Positions 37,457 to 44,735 of a stretch of DNA of 44,735 bases are shown here, in pieces (position 1 is the stretch's first letter; each line of letters starts with the position of its first letter). Origin of the DNA: Amycolatopsis pittospori (GTDB lineage: Bacteria > Actinomycetota > Actinomycetes > Mycobacteriales > Pseudonocardiaceae); the NCBI RefSeq assembly GCF_013870525.1, contig NZ_JACBXD010000066.1, positions 1 through 44,735 on the forward strand. The letters run 5' to 3'. The notes under the pieces are model-generated. The model was given only the letters and a program-made list of their open reading frames with translations. It was not told the origin of the DNA and did not search any database. Both the position numbers and the translations under genes were made by a program.

Positions 37457-38151
37457 CACACACCCCCCGCGGTGGCGGTCATCTTGGCCGGAGCCCGGCC
37501 GAGGCGCCGCGCCATGACCTTTTCCAGCGCCCGCATCCCGGTGGTGATCAGCAGGGCGATCAGGAGGTAGAGCACGAGTTCGGTGCCGTAGATCCAACCG
37601 ATCTGGGCGCCGAACACCGGCCGCAGCAGTTCACCTTGCCGCGCCATCTCGGCGACGGAGATGAACGAGAGCAGGGCGGTGCTCTTCAGCAGCTGGATGA
37701 ACAGGTTGTTGAACGGTGGCAGCATTTCCGCGAACGCCTGCGGCAGGATCACCCGCCGCATCCGCTGGGCGGGAGACAGATTGAGGGCGACGGCGCCCTC
37801 GAACTGCGCTCGCGGGACCGAGTTCACCGCGCCGCGGACGATCTCCGCGCCGTAGGCCCCGTGATTGAGGCCCAGCACCAGGATCCCGGCGAACATCGGC
37901 ACCAGCTGGAAGCCGACCAGTACCGGCAGCACGAAGTACAGCCAGAACAGCTGGACGACCTCCGAAGTGCCGCGGAAGATCTCCACGTAGACACGGGAAA
38001 TCCCCCGCACCAGACGAAGTGGCGACCTCAGCGCGAGTCCCGCGACCAGGGAAAGCACCACGGTGAGCGCGATCCCGCCGAGTGCCGCGATGACGGTCTC
38101 GGTCAGTCCGTCGAGGATGGACGTGACGATGTGCGATACCGAAGACGACAT
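37456..38151 (-). CDS. ehuC: Ectoine-type ABC transporter permease EhuC
   Basis: A 231-aa permease paralogous to EhuD. YVEIFRGTSEVVQLFWLYFV replaces the usual RGTPLLVQ motif with RGTSEVVQ, as in ectoine systems. The EAA loop is AEIVRGAVNSVPRAQFEGAV then ALNLSPAQRMRRVILPQAF. With EhuD it forms the heterodimeric membrane channel. The ATG at 38151 is 13 nt after the ehuB stop; its 3' end overlaps ehuD. Confidence 0.88.
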   Translation of the reverse strand: MSSSVSHIVTSILDGLTETVIAALGGIALTVVLSLVAGLALRSPLRLVRGISRVYVEIFRGTSEVVQLFWLYFVLPVLVGFQLVPMFAGILVLGLNHGAYGAEIVRGAVNSVPRAQFEGAVALNLSPAQRMRRVILPQAFAEMLPPFNNLFIQLLKSTALLSFISVAEMARQGELLRPVFGAQIGWIYGTELVLYLLIALLITTGMRALEKVMARRLGRAPAKMTATAGGV

Positions 38152-38164
38152 GACGTCCGCCCCG

Positions 38165-39058
38165 TTACACCGCGCAGAGTTTCTCGGTGGTGACCTCGGC
38201 CTTGGGCAGGTTGTCCGCGGAGAACCCGAACGGCGTCACGATCCGGGTCCACTCGCCGCCGTCGTGCAGCTTCTTGAGTTCGGCGTTGAACGCCTCGCGC
38301 AACGGGTTGTCGTCCTTGCGGAAGACGAACGCGCCGGCGGAAACGACCGGCTGGCCGTTCTTGATCGGGTCGAAACCGGGCGTGACCTCGGCGGCCGCAC
38401 CGGCGTTCTTCGCCAGCACGTCCTTCAAGGAGATGTCCGTGAGGGCGGCACAGTAGACGCGGCCGTCGGTGACCGCGCGGAGCATGTTGTCCTGCGAATC
38501 GAGGGTGACGATCTGGTCCTCGGCGACACCGGAATCCGTGGCGTAGCCCTTTTCGACGGCGGCCGAGAGCACGGCGACCTTGACCTTCTTGGCCGCGATG
38601 TCCTCGAATTTCCGGACCTGCTGCGGATTTCCCTTGGGTACCAGCAAAGCCGTCAGCGCCGAGTAGTCGGGGATGGAGAACGCCGCGGCGTCACAGCGCT
38701 CCTTCTTGATGTTCATGCCCGCCGCGACGATGTCGTACTTCCTCGCGTTGAGCCCAGGAATCAGCTGGTCGAAGGAGACGGCTTCGGCCTCGACGTTGTC
38801 GATGCCCATCGCCTTGAAGACCGCGCGCGCCACTTCGGGCGCTTCACCGGTGACCTTGCCGCTCTGATCCGTGAAGCCGTACGGCGCTTCGTTCGCGATA
38901 CCGATCTTGATCTTCTTCGCGTCCTTGGCCGCCTGCAACGCGTCCCCGGAGGACGTCGAAGTGCACGCGGACAACAGCACCGGGCCACCGATCGTCACCG
39001 CCCCCAGAACGGCCGACCGCCGGAAGAATTCCCGCCTGGACCACTCGCCGTGCGCCAT
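38165..39058 (-). CDS. ehuB: Ectoine/hydroxyectoine-binding lipoprotein EhuB
   Basis: A 297-aa solute-binding protein. The signal has a twin-arginine motif (SRREFFRRS) and a lipobox (LLSAC), so it is probably a Tat-exported lipoprotein. KIGIANEAPYGFTDQSGKVT then GEAPEVARAVFKAMGI is characteristic of EhuB proteins, and FDQLIPGLNARKYDIVAAGM is the general polar-amino-acid-binding motif. It captures the osmolyte outside the cell. The ATG at 39058 has AAGGGG upstream. Expression is probably governed by the operator at 39071-39095. Confidence 0.9.
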   Translation of the reverse strand: MAHGEWSRREFFRRSAVLGAVTIGGPVLLSACTSTSSGDALQAAKDAKKIKIGIANEAPYGFTDQSGKVTGEAPEVARAVFKAMGIDNVEAEAVSFDQLIPGLNARKYDIVAAGMNIKKERCDAAAFSIPDYSALTALLVPKGNPQQVRKFEDIAAKKVKVAVLSAAVEKGYATDSGVAEDQIVTLDSQDNMLRAVTDGRVYCAALTDISLKDVLAKNAGAAAEVTPGFDPIKNGQPVVSAGAFVFRKDDNPLREAFNAELKKLHDGGEWTRIVTPFGFSADNLPKAEVTTEKLCAV

Positions 39059-39070
39059 AGCCGCACCCCT

Positions 39071-39122
39071 TTTCGATTAATCGGTTCAATCGAAACGTAG
39101 GTGGGCACCTTTGCCCGGGCAA
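39071..39122 (-). promoter_or_regulatory. ehuB promoter with overlapping inverted-repeat operator
   Basis: On the minus strand, -35 TTGCCC (39117-39122), a 17-nt spacer and -10 TACGTT (39094-39099) precede ehuB. TTTCGATT (39071-39078) and AATCGAAA (39088-39095) form an inverted repeat over the -10 and predicted start site, with CGATTAATCG nested at 39074-39083. The -35 is part of the 12-bp palindrome TTGCCCGGGCAA (39111-39122). The regulator is not encoded nearby. Confidence 0.6.
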
Positions 39123-39175
39123 TGTGAGTGGCTCTCCCACCAGTCGCCGTTACGGTACCGAGATTTACGGTGACT

Positions 39176-41197
39176 TTAAGTACTCAGGCCGTGGCGCTCG
39201 CGCACCAATCCGACAATTCCGTCCATGATGTCGGTGAGTTCGTAGTCCTTGGGCGTGAACACCTTCGCGATCCCGCGCTCCAGGAGGAGCTTCTCGTCGT
39301 CGGGCGGGATGATGCCGCCGACGATGACCGGGATGTCGCCCGCGCCCGCCGCGCGCAGGCCGTCCACGACCTGCGGGACGACTTCGAGGTGCGAGCCGGA
39401 AAGCACCGAAAGCCCGACCACGTGCACGCCCTCCTGGACCGCGGCCGCGACGATCTGCTCCGGGGTCAGCCGGATGCCCTGGTAGACCACCTCGAAACCG
39501 ACGTCGCGTGCCCGTACGGCCACCTGCTCGGCGCCGTTGGAATGCCCGTCGAGACCGGGTTTGCCGACCAGGATCCGCAGCCGCTCGCCGATTTCGGTAC
39601 TCGTCGACTTGACCCGGTCGCGGACCCGGCGGAGCTCTTCGTTGCCTTCACCCGCCGCGGCCGAGGCGGAAACCCCGGTGGGAGCCCGGTATTCGCCGAA
39701 TACCTCGCGCAGTGCCCCGGACCATTCGCCCGTGGTGACCCCCGCGCGGGCGCAGTCGATCGTGGCCTCGAACAGGTTTTCCGACGTCTTCGCGATGGTC
39801 TTCAGCTTCTCCAGCGACGACTCGGCGGCCGCGTTGTCGCGGTGCGCCCGCCATTCCTCGATCGCGCTGACGGCCTGCTTCTCGACGGCCGGGTCGATCG
39901 TCTCGATCGCCTTCGCACCTTCGGCCTGCAGCGGCGAGGGCTCGGTGGTCTCGAACTTGTTGACCCCGACCAGGATCCGCTCGCCGTTCTCCATGCCACG
40001 CCGCAACTCCGCGAGCGACGCGACGAGTTGCGACTTCATGTAGCCGCTCTCGACGGCGGCGACAGCGCCGCCGAGGTCCTGCACCCGCGCGATCTCCTCA
40101 CGCGCGCCGGCCATGATCTCGTCGACCTTGGCCTGGATGACGTGCGAGCCGTCGAAGATGTCCTCGTACTCCAGCAGATCGGTTTCGAACGCCAGGACCT
40201 GCTGCATCCGCAGCGCCCACTGCTGATCCCACGGGCGGGGCAGGCCGAGCGCCTCGTTCCAGGCGGGCAACTGGATCGCGCGAGCCCTGGCACCGCGGGA
40301 AAGCGAGACCGCGAGCATTTCCAGCACGATGCGCTGGACGTTGTTCTCCGGCTGGGCCTCCGTCAGGCCCAGCGAGTTCACCTGGACGCCGTAGCGCAGC
40401 CGCCGCGCCTTCGCATCAGTTACGCCGTAACGCTCTTTGGTGATCTCGTCCCATAGCGCCGTGAACGCGCGCATCTTCGACATCTCTTCGACGAAACGCA
40501 CGCCGGCGTTCACGAAGAAGGAGATCCGCGCGACCACCTTCGCCATGTCGGCCTGCTCGACCTGGCCGGAATCGCGGACGGCGTCGAGGACGGCGATGGC
40601 GGTGCACAACGCGTACGCGACCTCTTGCGTCGGCGTCGCACCGGCTTCCTGCAGGTGATAGCTGCAGATGTTGATCGGGTTCCACTTCGGCACGTGGTGC
40701 ACGGTCCACGCGATCATGTCGGTGATCAGGCGGAGACTCGGGCCCGGCGGGAAGATGTAGGTGCCGCGGGAGAGGTATTCCTTGATGATGTCGTTCTGCG
40801 TGGTGCCGGTGAGCTTGGCCAGCACTTCGTCCACGTCGCGGCCCTCGGCTTCGGCCTGCTCGCGCGCCACGGAGACATAGAGCGCCAGCAGCCACATGGC
40901 GGGCGCGTTGATCGTCATCGACGTGTTGGCCTCCGCGAGCGGGATGCCGTCGAAGAGCCGCCGCATGTCGCCGATATGCGAGACCGGGACGCCGACCTTG
41001 CCGACCTCGCCCTTGGAGAGCTGGTGGTCCGGGTCGTAGCCGGTCTGGGTGGGCAGGTCGAACGCGACGGAGAGACCCGTCTGGCCCTTGGCGAGGTTCC
41101 GCCGGTAGAGCTCGTTGGACGCGGCCGCGGACGAGTGACCGGCGTAGGTCCTCATCACCCAGGGACGGTCCCGTTCACGATCCGTGGGATAGGGCAC
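39176..41197 (-). CDS. meaA: Ethylmalonyl-CoA mutase (MeaA-type, coenzyme B12)
   Basis: A 673-aa fused mutase. The N-terminal barrel starts RPWVMRTYAGHSSAAASNEL and has LSVAFDLPTQTGYDPDHQLS and INICSYHLQEAGATPTQE, the acyl-CoA mutase pattern. The C-terminal B12 domain (from about 540) has GKPGLDGHSNGAEQ with cobalt-ligand His552 and ends near TPKDYELTDIM. The wording matches ethylmalonyl-CoA mutase (MeaA/Ecm) rather than methylmalonyl-CoA mutase, whose large subunit is longer and usually paired. It converts ethylmalonyl-CoA to methylsuccinyl-CoA. GTG start at 41197, with GGAGG six nt upstream. No cobalamin riboswitch is apparent. Confidence 0.88.
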   Translation of the reverse strand: MPYPTDRERDRPWVMRTYAGHSSAAASNELYRRNLAKGQTGLSVAFDLPTQTGYDPDHQLSKGEVGKVGVPVSHIGDMRRLFDGIPLAEANTSMTINAPAMWLLALYVSVAREQAEAEGRDVDEVLAKLTGTTQNDIIKEYLSRGTYIFPPGPSLRLITDMIAWTVHHVPKWNPINICSYHLQEAGATPTQEVAYALCTAIAVLDAVRDSGQVEQADMAKVVARISFFVNAGVRFVEEMSKMRAFTALWDEITKERYGVTDAKARRLRYGVQVNSLGLTEAQPENNVQRIVLEMLAVSLSRGARARAIQLPAWNEALGLPRPWDQQWALRMQQVLAFETDLLEYEDIFDGSHVIQAKVDEIMAGAREEIARVQDLGGAVAAVESGYMKSQLVASLAELRRGMENGERILVGVNKFETTEPSPLQAEGAKAIETIDPAVEKQAVSAIEEWRAHRDNAAAESSLEKLKTIAKTSENLFEATIDCARAGVTTGEWSGALREVFGEYRAPTGVSASAAAGEGNEELRRVRDRVKSTSTEIGERLRILVGKPGLDGHSNGAEQVAVRARDVGFEVVYQGIRLTPEQIVAAAVQEGVHVVGLSVLSGSHLEVVPQVVDGLRAAGAGDIPVIVGGIIPPDDEKLLLERGIAKVFTPKDYELTDIMDGIVGLVRERHGLST

Positions 41198-41296
41198 GGT
41201 GCACCTCCGGCACTGGACGACCGCCTGAGTGTACCGGCCAGTAACATCGGTCGCGCAGTTGAATCGAACACAGTCGGGTCATCTTGTGCCTGGAAG

Positions 41297-41336
41297 GTAC
41301 CCAGGCCTCCGGGGGGCGACACGAGGCCTGGGCACC
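41297..41336 (-). terminator. Hairpin terminator after the three-repeat secreted protein
   Basis: CCCAGGCCTC (41300-41309) pairs with GAGGCCTGGG (41323-41332), extendable to 14 pairs with one mismatch, starting 9 bp past the stop at 41341. No U-tract. Confidence 0.65.
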
Positions 41337-41340
41337 GGTA

Positions 41341-41967
41341 TCAGACGACTTCGAGGCCGATCCGGAATCCGTCCGGGTCGAAGGCGTTGGCGTCCAGTGC
41401 GAAGCCGCTACGGCCACCGCCCTGGCTCGCCCAGCGGGTGAACGTCGGCACGCCGTCGGGCTCGCCGCCGTCGACGGCCAGGATGGACAGGCGCAGGTCG
41501 CTGATCTGCACCCCGGGCGGCAGCGGCCGCGTTTCCAGGAACAACCGGTACTGGTCGGGGTCGAACGAGTTGCTGTCGGTGATGGTGTCGGTGGAACCGC
41601 CGCCCTGACTCGCCCAGGGCGTGTAGGTGACGGGGCCGATCTCCCGGCCGCCGCGGTCGTTGGCCTGCCCGCCGATCCGGAAATCGACCTGGCCCAGCAC
41701 ACCGCCGCCGAACGCCGGATCGAGGTTGATCCGGGCACCGTCCGGATCGAAGTTGTTGCTGTCCCCCGCCCACGGCGACACGCTGGTGCCGAAGTTCGCG
41801 AACCCGGTGAACTGCTCGACGCCGAAGCCGCCCCGGCCGCCGTTGTCGGCGAACTGGATACCGATCCTGAAGTTGGGCGGCGCCGCTTCCGCCATCGCCG
41901 GTGCGACGGTGAGGGCCAGGCCACCGGTGGCCAGCAGGACACCCAGTCTGCCCATGATCTTGCGCAT
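41341..41967 (-). CDS. Secreted protein built of three homologous repeats
   Basis: A 208-aa exported protein. The Sec signal is residues 1-29 (ending PAMAEAAP). The mature part contains three repeats of about 50-60 residues. Each has an (F/L)R(I/L) strand, an acidic DGG/DRGG turn, PWA or RWA, an Asn-x-FDPD word and an (R)xx(L)E strand: 32-83 (SPWAGDSNNFDPDGARI), 95-145 (TPWASQGGGSTD...FDPDQYRL) and 158-206 (TRWASQGGGRSG...FDPDGFRI). There is no cysteine. Function unknown; threefold symmetric beta folds with Asp/Asn-rich loops often bind sugars or calcium, which is only suggestive. The ATG at 41967 follows AGGAGA by 5 nt. Confidence 0.78.
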   Translation of the reverse strand: MRKIMGRLGVLLATGGLALTVAPAMAEAAPPNFRIGIQFADNGGRGGFGVEQFTGFANFGTSVSPWAGDSNNFDPDGARINLDPAFGGGVLGQVDFRIGGQANDRGGREIGPVTYTPWASQGGGSTDTITDSNSFDPDQYRLFLETRPLPPGVQISDLRLSILAVDGGEPDGVPTFTRWASQGGGRSGFALDANAFDPDGFRIGLEVV

Positions 41968-42064
41968 TCGTTTCTCCTGTCCGCCAAACCCGCGTTTCCG
42001 CGCTGACCAGGAGAGATTCACATCCGGCACCACCCGGAGATGTTGTGGAAGTGTTGTGGCCGGT

Positions 42065-42622
42065 TCAGTCTTCCGCCGTCTGCCGCGCCCGTGCCTCTTC
42101 GACGGCTTTCGCGAGCTTTTCGCGTACCTTGGCGACCTCGCTGACCCCCACCAGGACGACCGGCGTCTTGCGGTCCTTGCCCGCGGAGCCGTAGTTCGCC
42201 GACGCCCACGCCAGCACGCCGAGCCTGCCGAACGTGATCGTCCCGGTCTTGCCGGGCCCCGGGGTGACGACGGGGTCGTCCAGCCCCGCCAGCGACGCGG
42301 ACTCCTCCCGGCGGCGCACCAGGAAACTGGTCGCGATGACCCGGCCGTCCGTCACCGCGTAGGTGGTCGAGGCGAGCCGGAGGTAGCGGATGAGCGGCCT
42401 GCCGACGAGGTGGAACACGCCCGCGACGGTGAGCACCGCCCACGCGGCCTTGTAGAACGTCGAATCGTGGTTGTAGAAGAAGAACAGGGTGACGCCGGCC
42501 AGCCAGAGCAGGCCGACGGGAACGTTGAAGTAGTCACCGGGATTGAAGAGAGGCCTGCGCACCGGCTGTCCGGCCCAGATGACCCGCTCGCCTGGAAGGA
42601 GGTCGATCTGCCCCTCATGCAT
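42065..42622 (-). CDS. PH-like domain membrane protein
   Basis: A 185-aa protein. HEGQIDLLPGERVIWAGQPV then RRPLF is a recurrent start in bacterial PH-domain (bPH2) membrane proteins. Two helices follow (VPVGLLWLAGVTLFFFY and AAWAVLTVAGVFHLVGRPLI). The strand-rich TTYAVTDGRVIATSFLVRRR and the later TGTITFGRLGVLAW belong to the PH-like fold, and a charged helix ends it. No partner is obvious. The ATG at 42622 follows TAGTGT by 8 nt; a GTG at 42634 is possible but overlaps that -10. Confidence 0.75.
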   Translation of the reverse strand: MHEGQIDLLPGERVIWAGQPVRRPLFNPGDYFNVPVGLLWLAGVTLFFFYNHDSTFYKAAWAVLTVAGVFHLVGRPLIRYLRLASTTYAVTDGRVIATSFLVRRREESASLAGLDDPVVTPGPGKTGTITFGRLGVLAWASANYGSAGKDRKTPVVLVGVSEVAKVREKLAKAVEEARARQTAED

Positions 42623-42733
42623 GCCAAGGCACACTACCCGTCACGGGAGCCGGTGGCAGTGTCCGTTCGTCGGTGGCTTCGCCTGCCGAACGGACCTGAC
42701 GCGGTGATCAGCTGCGGGGTGTGATTTATGGGG

Positions 42734-42957
42734 CGGGAGGGCGAAGACAGGACTCGTGTGCTCGGGCACGGGACTCACGTGCCTGGATGCCGCACTCGGA
42801 TGTACGGCGCCAAGCACGCGAGATCCGCCTCCAAGCACACGAGATCCGTGTCCGAACACGCGAGTGCGGTACCGCGTCACCCAAGCACCATCTCGCCCGT
42901 GACACGACACGTTGACCTACCCCTCAAGGGAACCCGAATCGCCACTCGCGACCCGGC
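42734..42957. repeat. CTCGCGTGCT/AGCACGCGAG modular repeat, copy C (inverted)
   Basis: Read on the minus strand from 42927, the sequence TTGAGGGGTAGGTCAACGTG continues with GTCGTGTCACGGGCGAG, CTCGCGTG words and GCGCCGTACATCCGAGTGCG, closely matching copy B and then copy A. It is followed by GAACCCGAATCGCCACTCGC, the arm of the palindrome at 76-125. The whole 380-bp gap between 42635 and 43014 holds no gene. Confidence 0.75.
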
Positions 42958-43014
42958 CGCTGTGACCGAAATCCGCGAGACGCCGGCCGGGCACGGCGTC
43001 TAGCGTGGGCGACT

Positions 43015-43641
43015 GTGACATGGAGTTCGTACAGCAGCTATCTGGTCATCGTCACCCTGATCGTCCTCGCCCCCGGGCCGGACACGATGGTGATGCTGAA
43101 GAACTCGCTGTCGGGCGGCACCCGGGGCGGGTTCCTGGCCACGGCGGGGATCTTCGCGGGCAACGCCATCCAGGGCACGGCCGCCGCACTCGGTCTCGGC
43201 GTCGTCATCGCGCAGTCGCAACCGGTGTTCGTGACGCTCAAGTGGATCGGTGCCGCCTACCTGGTCTTCCTCGGTTTCCAGGCGCTGCGCGGCGCGTGGC
43301 GGGGCGACTACTCCGGCGTCGAGGCGGTGAAACACCAGCGGGCGAGCGGATTCCGCCGCTTCCGTGAGGGTTTCCTCTCCAACATCACCAACCCGAAGGT
43401 CCTGGTGCTGTACCTGTCGGTGCTGCCGCAGTTCCTCGACCCCGTGACGACGTCGACGTGGGACGCGCTGGCGCTCGCGTACACCGTCGCCGTGCTGGGT
43501 TCGGCGTGGTTGATGGCGCTGTTGTTCTTCGTGCACCGCGTGCGGACCTGGCTGGAACGACGCAAGGTCCGCCGCGCGCTCGACGGCGTCACCGGAACCG
43601 CGTTGGTCGGTTTCGGCGCTGTTCTGGCGTTCGAGTCATGA
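43015..43641 (+). CDS. LysE-family translocator, first of a tandem pair
   Basis: A 208-aa exporter with about six helices. VLAPGPDTMVMLKNSLSGG is the conserved LysE/RhtB helix-1 motif, followed by GIFAGNAIQGTAAALGLG. REGFLSNITNPKVLVLYLSV then LPQF is the diagnostic second half. Such proteins export amino acids or homoserine lactones; the substrate is unknown. The GTG at 43015 lies about 8 nt after TAGCGT (leaderless-like). Its TGA overlaps the ATG of the second copy (ATGA). The last 120 bp are almost identical to those of the second copy. Confidence 0.9.
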   Translation: MTWSSYSSYLVIVTLIVLAPGPDTMVMLKNSLSGGTRGGFLATAGIFAGNAIQGTAAALGLGVVIAQSQPVFVTLKWIGAAYLVFLGFQALRGAWRGDYSGVEAVKHQRASGFRRFREGFLSNITNPKVLVLYLSVLPQFLDPVTTSTWDALALAYTVAVLGSAWLMALLFFVHRVRTWLERRKVRRALDGVTGTALVGFGAVLAFES

Positions 43642-44258
43642 CCTGGGGCGTCTACGGCGGTTTCGCGCTGATGATGCTGGCGCTGGCGCTCGTCCCGGGT
43701 CCGGACAACATGGTGGTGCTGAAGAACGCGCTGTCCGGCGGTGTCCGCGGGGGCGGCTGGGCGTGTTTCGGCGTCGCCGTCGCGAACCTCGCGCAGGCCA
43801 CCGCCGCCGCGCTGGGACTCGGCGCGGTCATCATGAACTCGCGTCCGGTGTTCGAGGCCGTGAAATGGGCCGGCGCGGCCTACCTCTGCTACCTCGGGAT
43901 CCGGGCGCTGATCGGCGCCTTCCGCGGGGACTACGGCCGGCTCGCCGAAACCGCCGCCGCCCGAAGCGGATTCCGTCGCTGGCGCGAGGGCTTCCTCTCG
44001 AACGTCACCAACCCCAAGGTGCTGGTGCTGTACCTGTCGGTGCTGCCGCAGTTCCTGATCCCGGGCGTCACCACCACCGGTGACGCCCTCCTGCTGGCCT
44101 ACACGATCGCGGCGGCGGGCACGGTGGCCCAGCTTCTGCTGTTGTTCTTCGTGCACCGCGTGCGGACCTGGCTGGAACGACGCAAGGTCCGCCGCGCGCT
44201 CGACGGCGTCACCGGAACCGCGCTGGTCGGTTTCGGAGCTGTTCTGGCCTTCGAGTAA
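43638..44258 (+). CDS. LysE-family translocator, second of a tandem pair
   Basis: A 206-aa paralogue of the preceding gene, translationally coupled to it. Helix 1 carries LALVPGPDNMVVLKNALSGG; the helix-6 region is again REGFLSNVTNPKVLVLYLSV. The two differ widely in the N-terminal third, but from 44141 to 44222 they match base for base the segment 43521-43602, with only three differences in the next 32 bp. Whether they form a heteromer or have diverged substrates cannot be told. Confidence 0.9.
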   Translation: MTWGVYGGFALMMLALALVPGPDNMVVLKNALSGGVRGGGWACFGVAVANLAQATAAALGLGAVIMNSRPVFEAVKWAGAAYLCYLGIRALIGAFRGDYGRLAETAAARSGFRRWREGFLSNVTNPKVLVLYLSVLPQFLIPGVTTTGDALLLAYTIAAAGTVAQLLLLFFVHRVRTWLERRKVRRALDGVTGTALVGFGAVLAFE

Positions 44259-44318
44259 CCCTCACGGCCGCTCACGCGATAGTCCACTTGTCGTAATGGC
44301 GCGGCCTGGGAGGCCCCT

Positions 44319-44735
44319 ATGCACAAGAAGACCTGCGGCGTCCTCGCCGGCGCCGCCTTGGCGATGCTCTTCCTGGGGGCCGGGCCCGCCGACGCGGGCG
44401 AAGGCGGCAATGGCAAGACACCGCCCGGGCACGCCCAGGACACCACCGAACCCCAGCCTCCGTCCAAGGCGGACTTCTCCGGCCATGGCGCGAACAAGCA
44501 CGGCCCGTACGACTCCACCCGGGACGGATCGCCGTCCGCCAACGGGAACGGCGGCGGAGAAGCGGCGGGTAAACCGTGTGCGGGCTGCGTCGGCAAGGCG
44601 GACAACAAGAACCCGCCGGGCCAGCTGCCGGGTGGGCAGGACGCCGACTCCGGCTACGAGTGCGACTCCAACCACGGTGTCGGACGCGGCAACCCCGCGC
44701 ACACCGGTTGCCGTCCGGCCGAGGCTCCGCCGGGT
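44319..44735 (+). CDS. Secreted Cys-containing protein, 3' end beyond the window
   Basis: The frame runs open from an ATG at 44319 (GGGAGG just upstream) for 139 codons to the window edge without a stop. The signal peptide MHKKTCGVLAGAALAMLFLG is followed by AGPADA. The mature part is low-complexity Gly/Pro/Asn/Lys with CAGC and YECDSNHGVGRGNPAHTGC, a motif I recognise from actinobacterial secreted or cell-wall proteins. The continuation may hold a sorting signal, but this is not visible. Partial gene. Confidence 0.8.
   Translation, partial: MHKKTCGVLAGAALAMLFLGAGPADAGEGGNGKTPPGHAQDTTEPQPPSKADFSGHGANKHGPYDSTRDGSPSANGNGGGEAAGKPCAGCVGKADNKNPPGQLPGGQDADSGYECDSNHGVGRGNPAHTGCRPAEAPPG

Noticed and set aside
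36028..39058. Glutamine/glutamate ABC transporter instead of Ehu
   Set aside because: Possible on the ATPase alone, but the binding protein's NEAPYGF and GEAPEVARA words and the RGTSEVVQ permease motif fit Ehu better. It remains the main alternative.
41198..41340. Cobalamin riboswitch upstream of the B12-dependent mutase
   Set aside because: The 143-bp gap holds another gene's terminator and shows no B12-box-like conserved core.
1..44735. tRNA, rRNA or tmRNA genes
   Set aside because: No cloverleaf with a GGTTCRA T-arm or rRNA-like segment was recognised on either strand by eye; a covariance-model scan was not possible.

Overview
The window is high-G+C DNA with a marked G/C bias at third codon positions. 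It carries the actinobacterial mismatch nuclease NucS, an ethylmalonyl-CoA mutase (MeaA type), an EhuABCD-type ectoine uptake operon, a PknB-like kinase with a sensor ectodomain, and many genes whose start codon lies 6-7 nt behind a TAnnnT -10 box (leaderless transcription). Together these point to a Pseudonocardiales actinomycete, most probably Amycolatopsis or a close relative. The genus is an inference from gene content and from the look of the intergenic repeats. Nothing marks the window as a plasmid, phage or classical biosynthetic cluster; it reads as ordinary chromosome rich in dispersed intergenic palindromes.

Layout. 0-8.5 kb: secreted protein, BioY biotin transporter, DinG-like helicase, small protein, OsmC-like protein, Ser/Thr kinase, Pth2-like hydrolase and SerB. 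8.5-18.7 kb: cytochrome oxidase subunit I (CtaD), APH-family kinase, orphan GT1 glycosyltransferase, alpha/beta hydrolase, GNAT acetyltransferase, zinc-ribbon protein, AraC regulator divergent from a methyltransferase, nucleotide pyrophosphatase-like enzyme divergent from an FmdB zinc ribbon, TM-helix channel-like protein and a DUF6401-like protein. 18.8-22.1 kb: a trans-sulfuration-type PLP enzyme divergent from an Lrp/AsnC regulator, two uncharacterised proteins, then a repeat island. 22.1-29.4 kb (all minus): a tandem-fused 3-hydroxyacyl-CoA dehydrogenase, dhaKLM (PTS-dependent dihydroxyacetone kinase), a two-module lipoprotein, and a sodium:solute symporter with a small membrane partner. 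29.6-31.4 kb: a papain-like protein whose catalytic motifs are in a permuted order, next to a patatin phospholipase. 31.4-36 kb: a small lipoprotein bracketed by two near-identical 60-bp palindromes, nucS divergent from a Nudix gene, enoyl-CoA hydratase, a GlxA-type regulator and an isochorismatase-family hydrolase. 36-39.1 kb: the ehuBCDA operon. 39.2-44.7 kb: meaA, a secreted protein made of three repeats, a PH-like membrane protein, two tandem LysE exporters and a secreted protein cut by the window edge.

Functional links. Butyrate-level acyl-CoA chemistry is represented three times (3-hydroxyacyl-CoA dehydrogenase, enoyl-CoA hydratase/isomerase, ethylmalonyl-CoA mutase), although not as one operon. 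Osmolyte uptake (ehu), triose phosphorylation (dha), biotin uptake and amino-acid export or catabolism complete a primary-metabolism picture.

The most unusual signals are: (i) the papain-like protein with the order His - Gln/Cys - Asn; (ii) at least four families of long intergenic palindromes and modular repeats, one family showing compensatory base changes; (iii) homologous two-module ectodomains shared by the kinase and a separate lipoprotein; (iv) a patch of near-identity between the tandem lysE genes that suggests gene conversion; (v) pervasive leaderless promoters, including a 37-bp nucS/Nudix divergent promoter.
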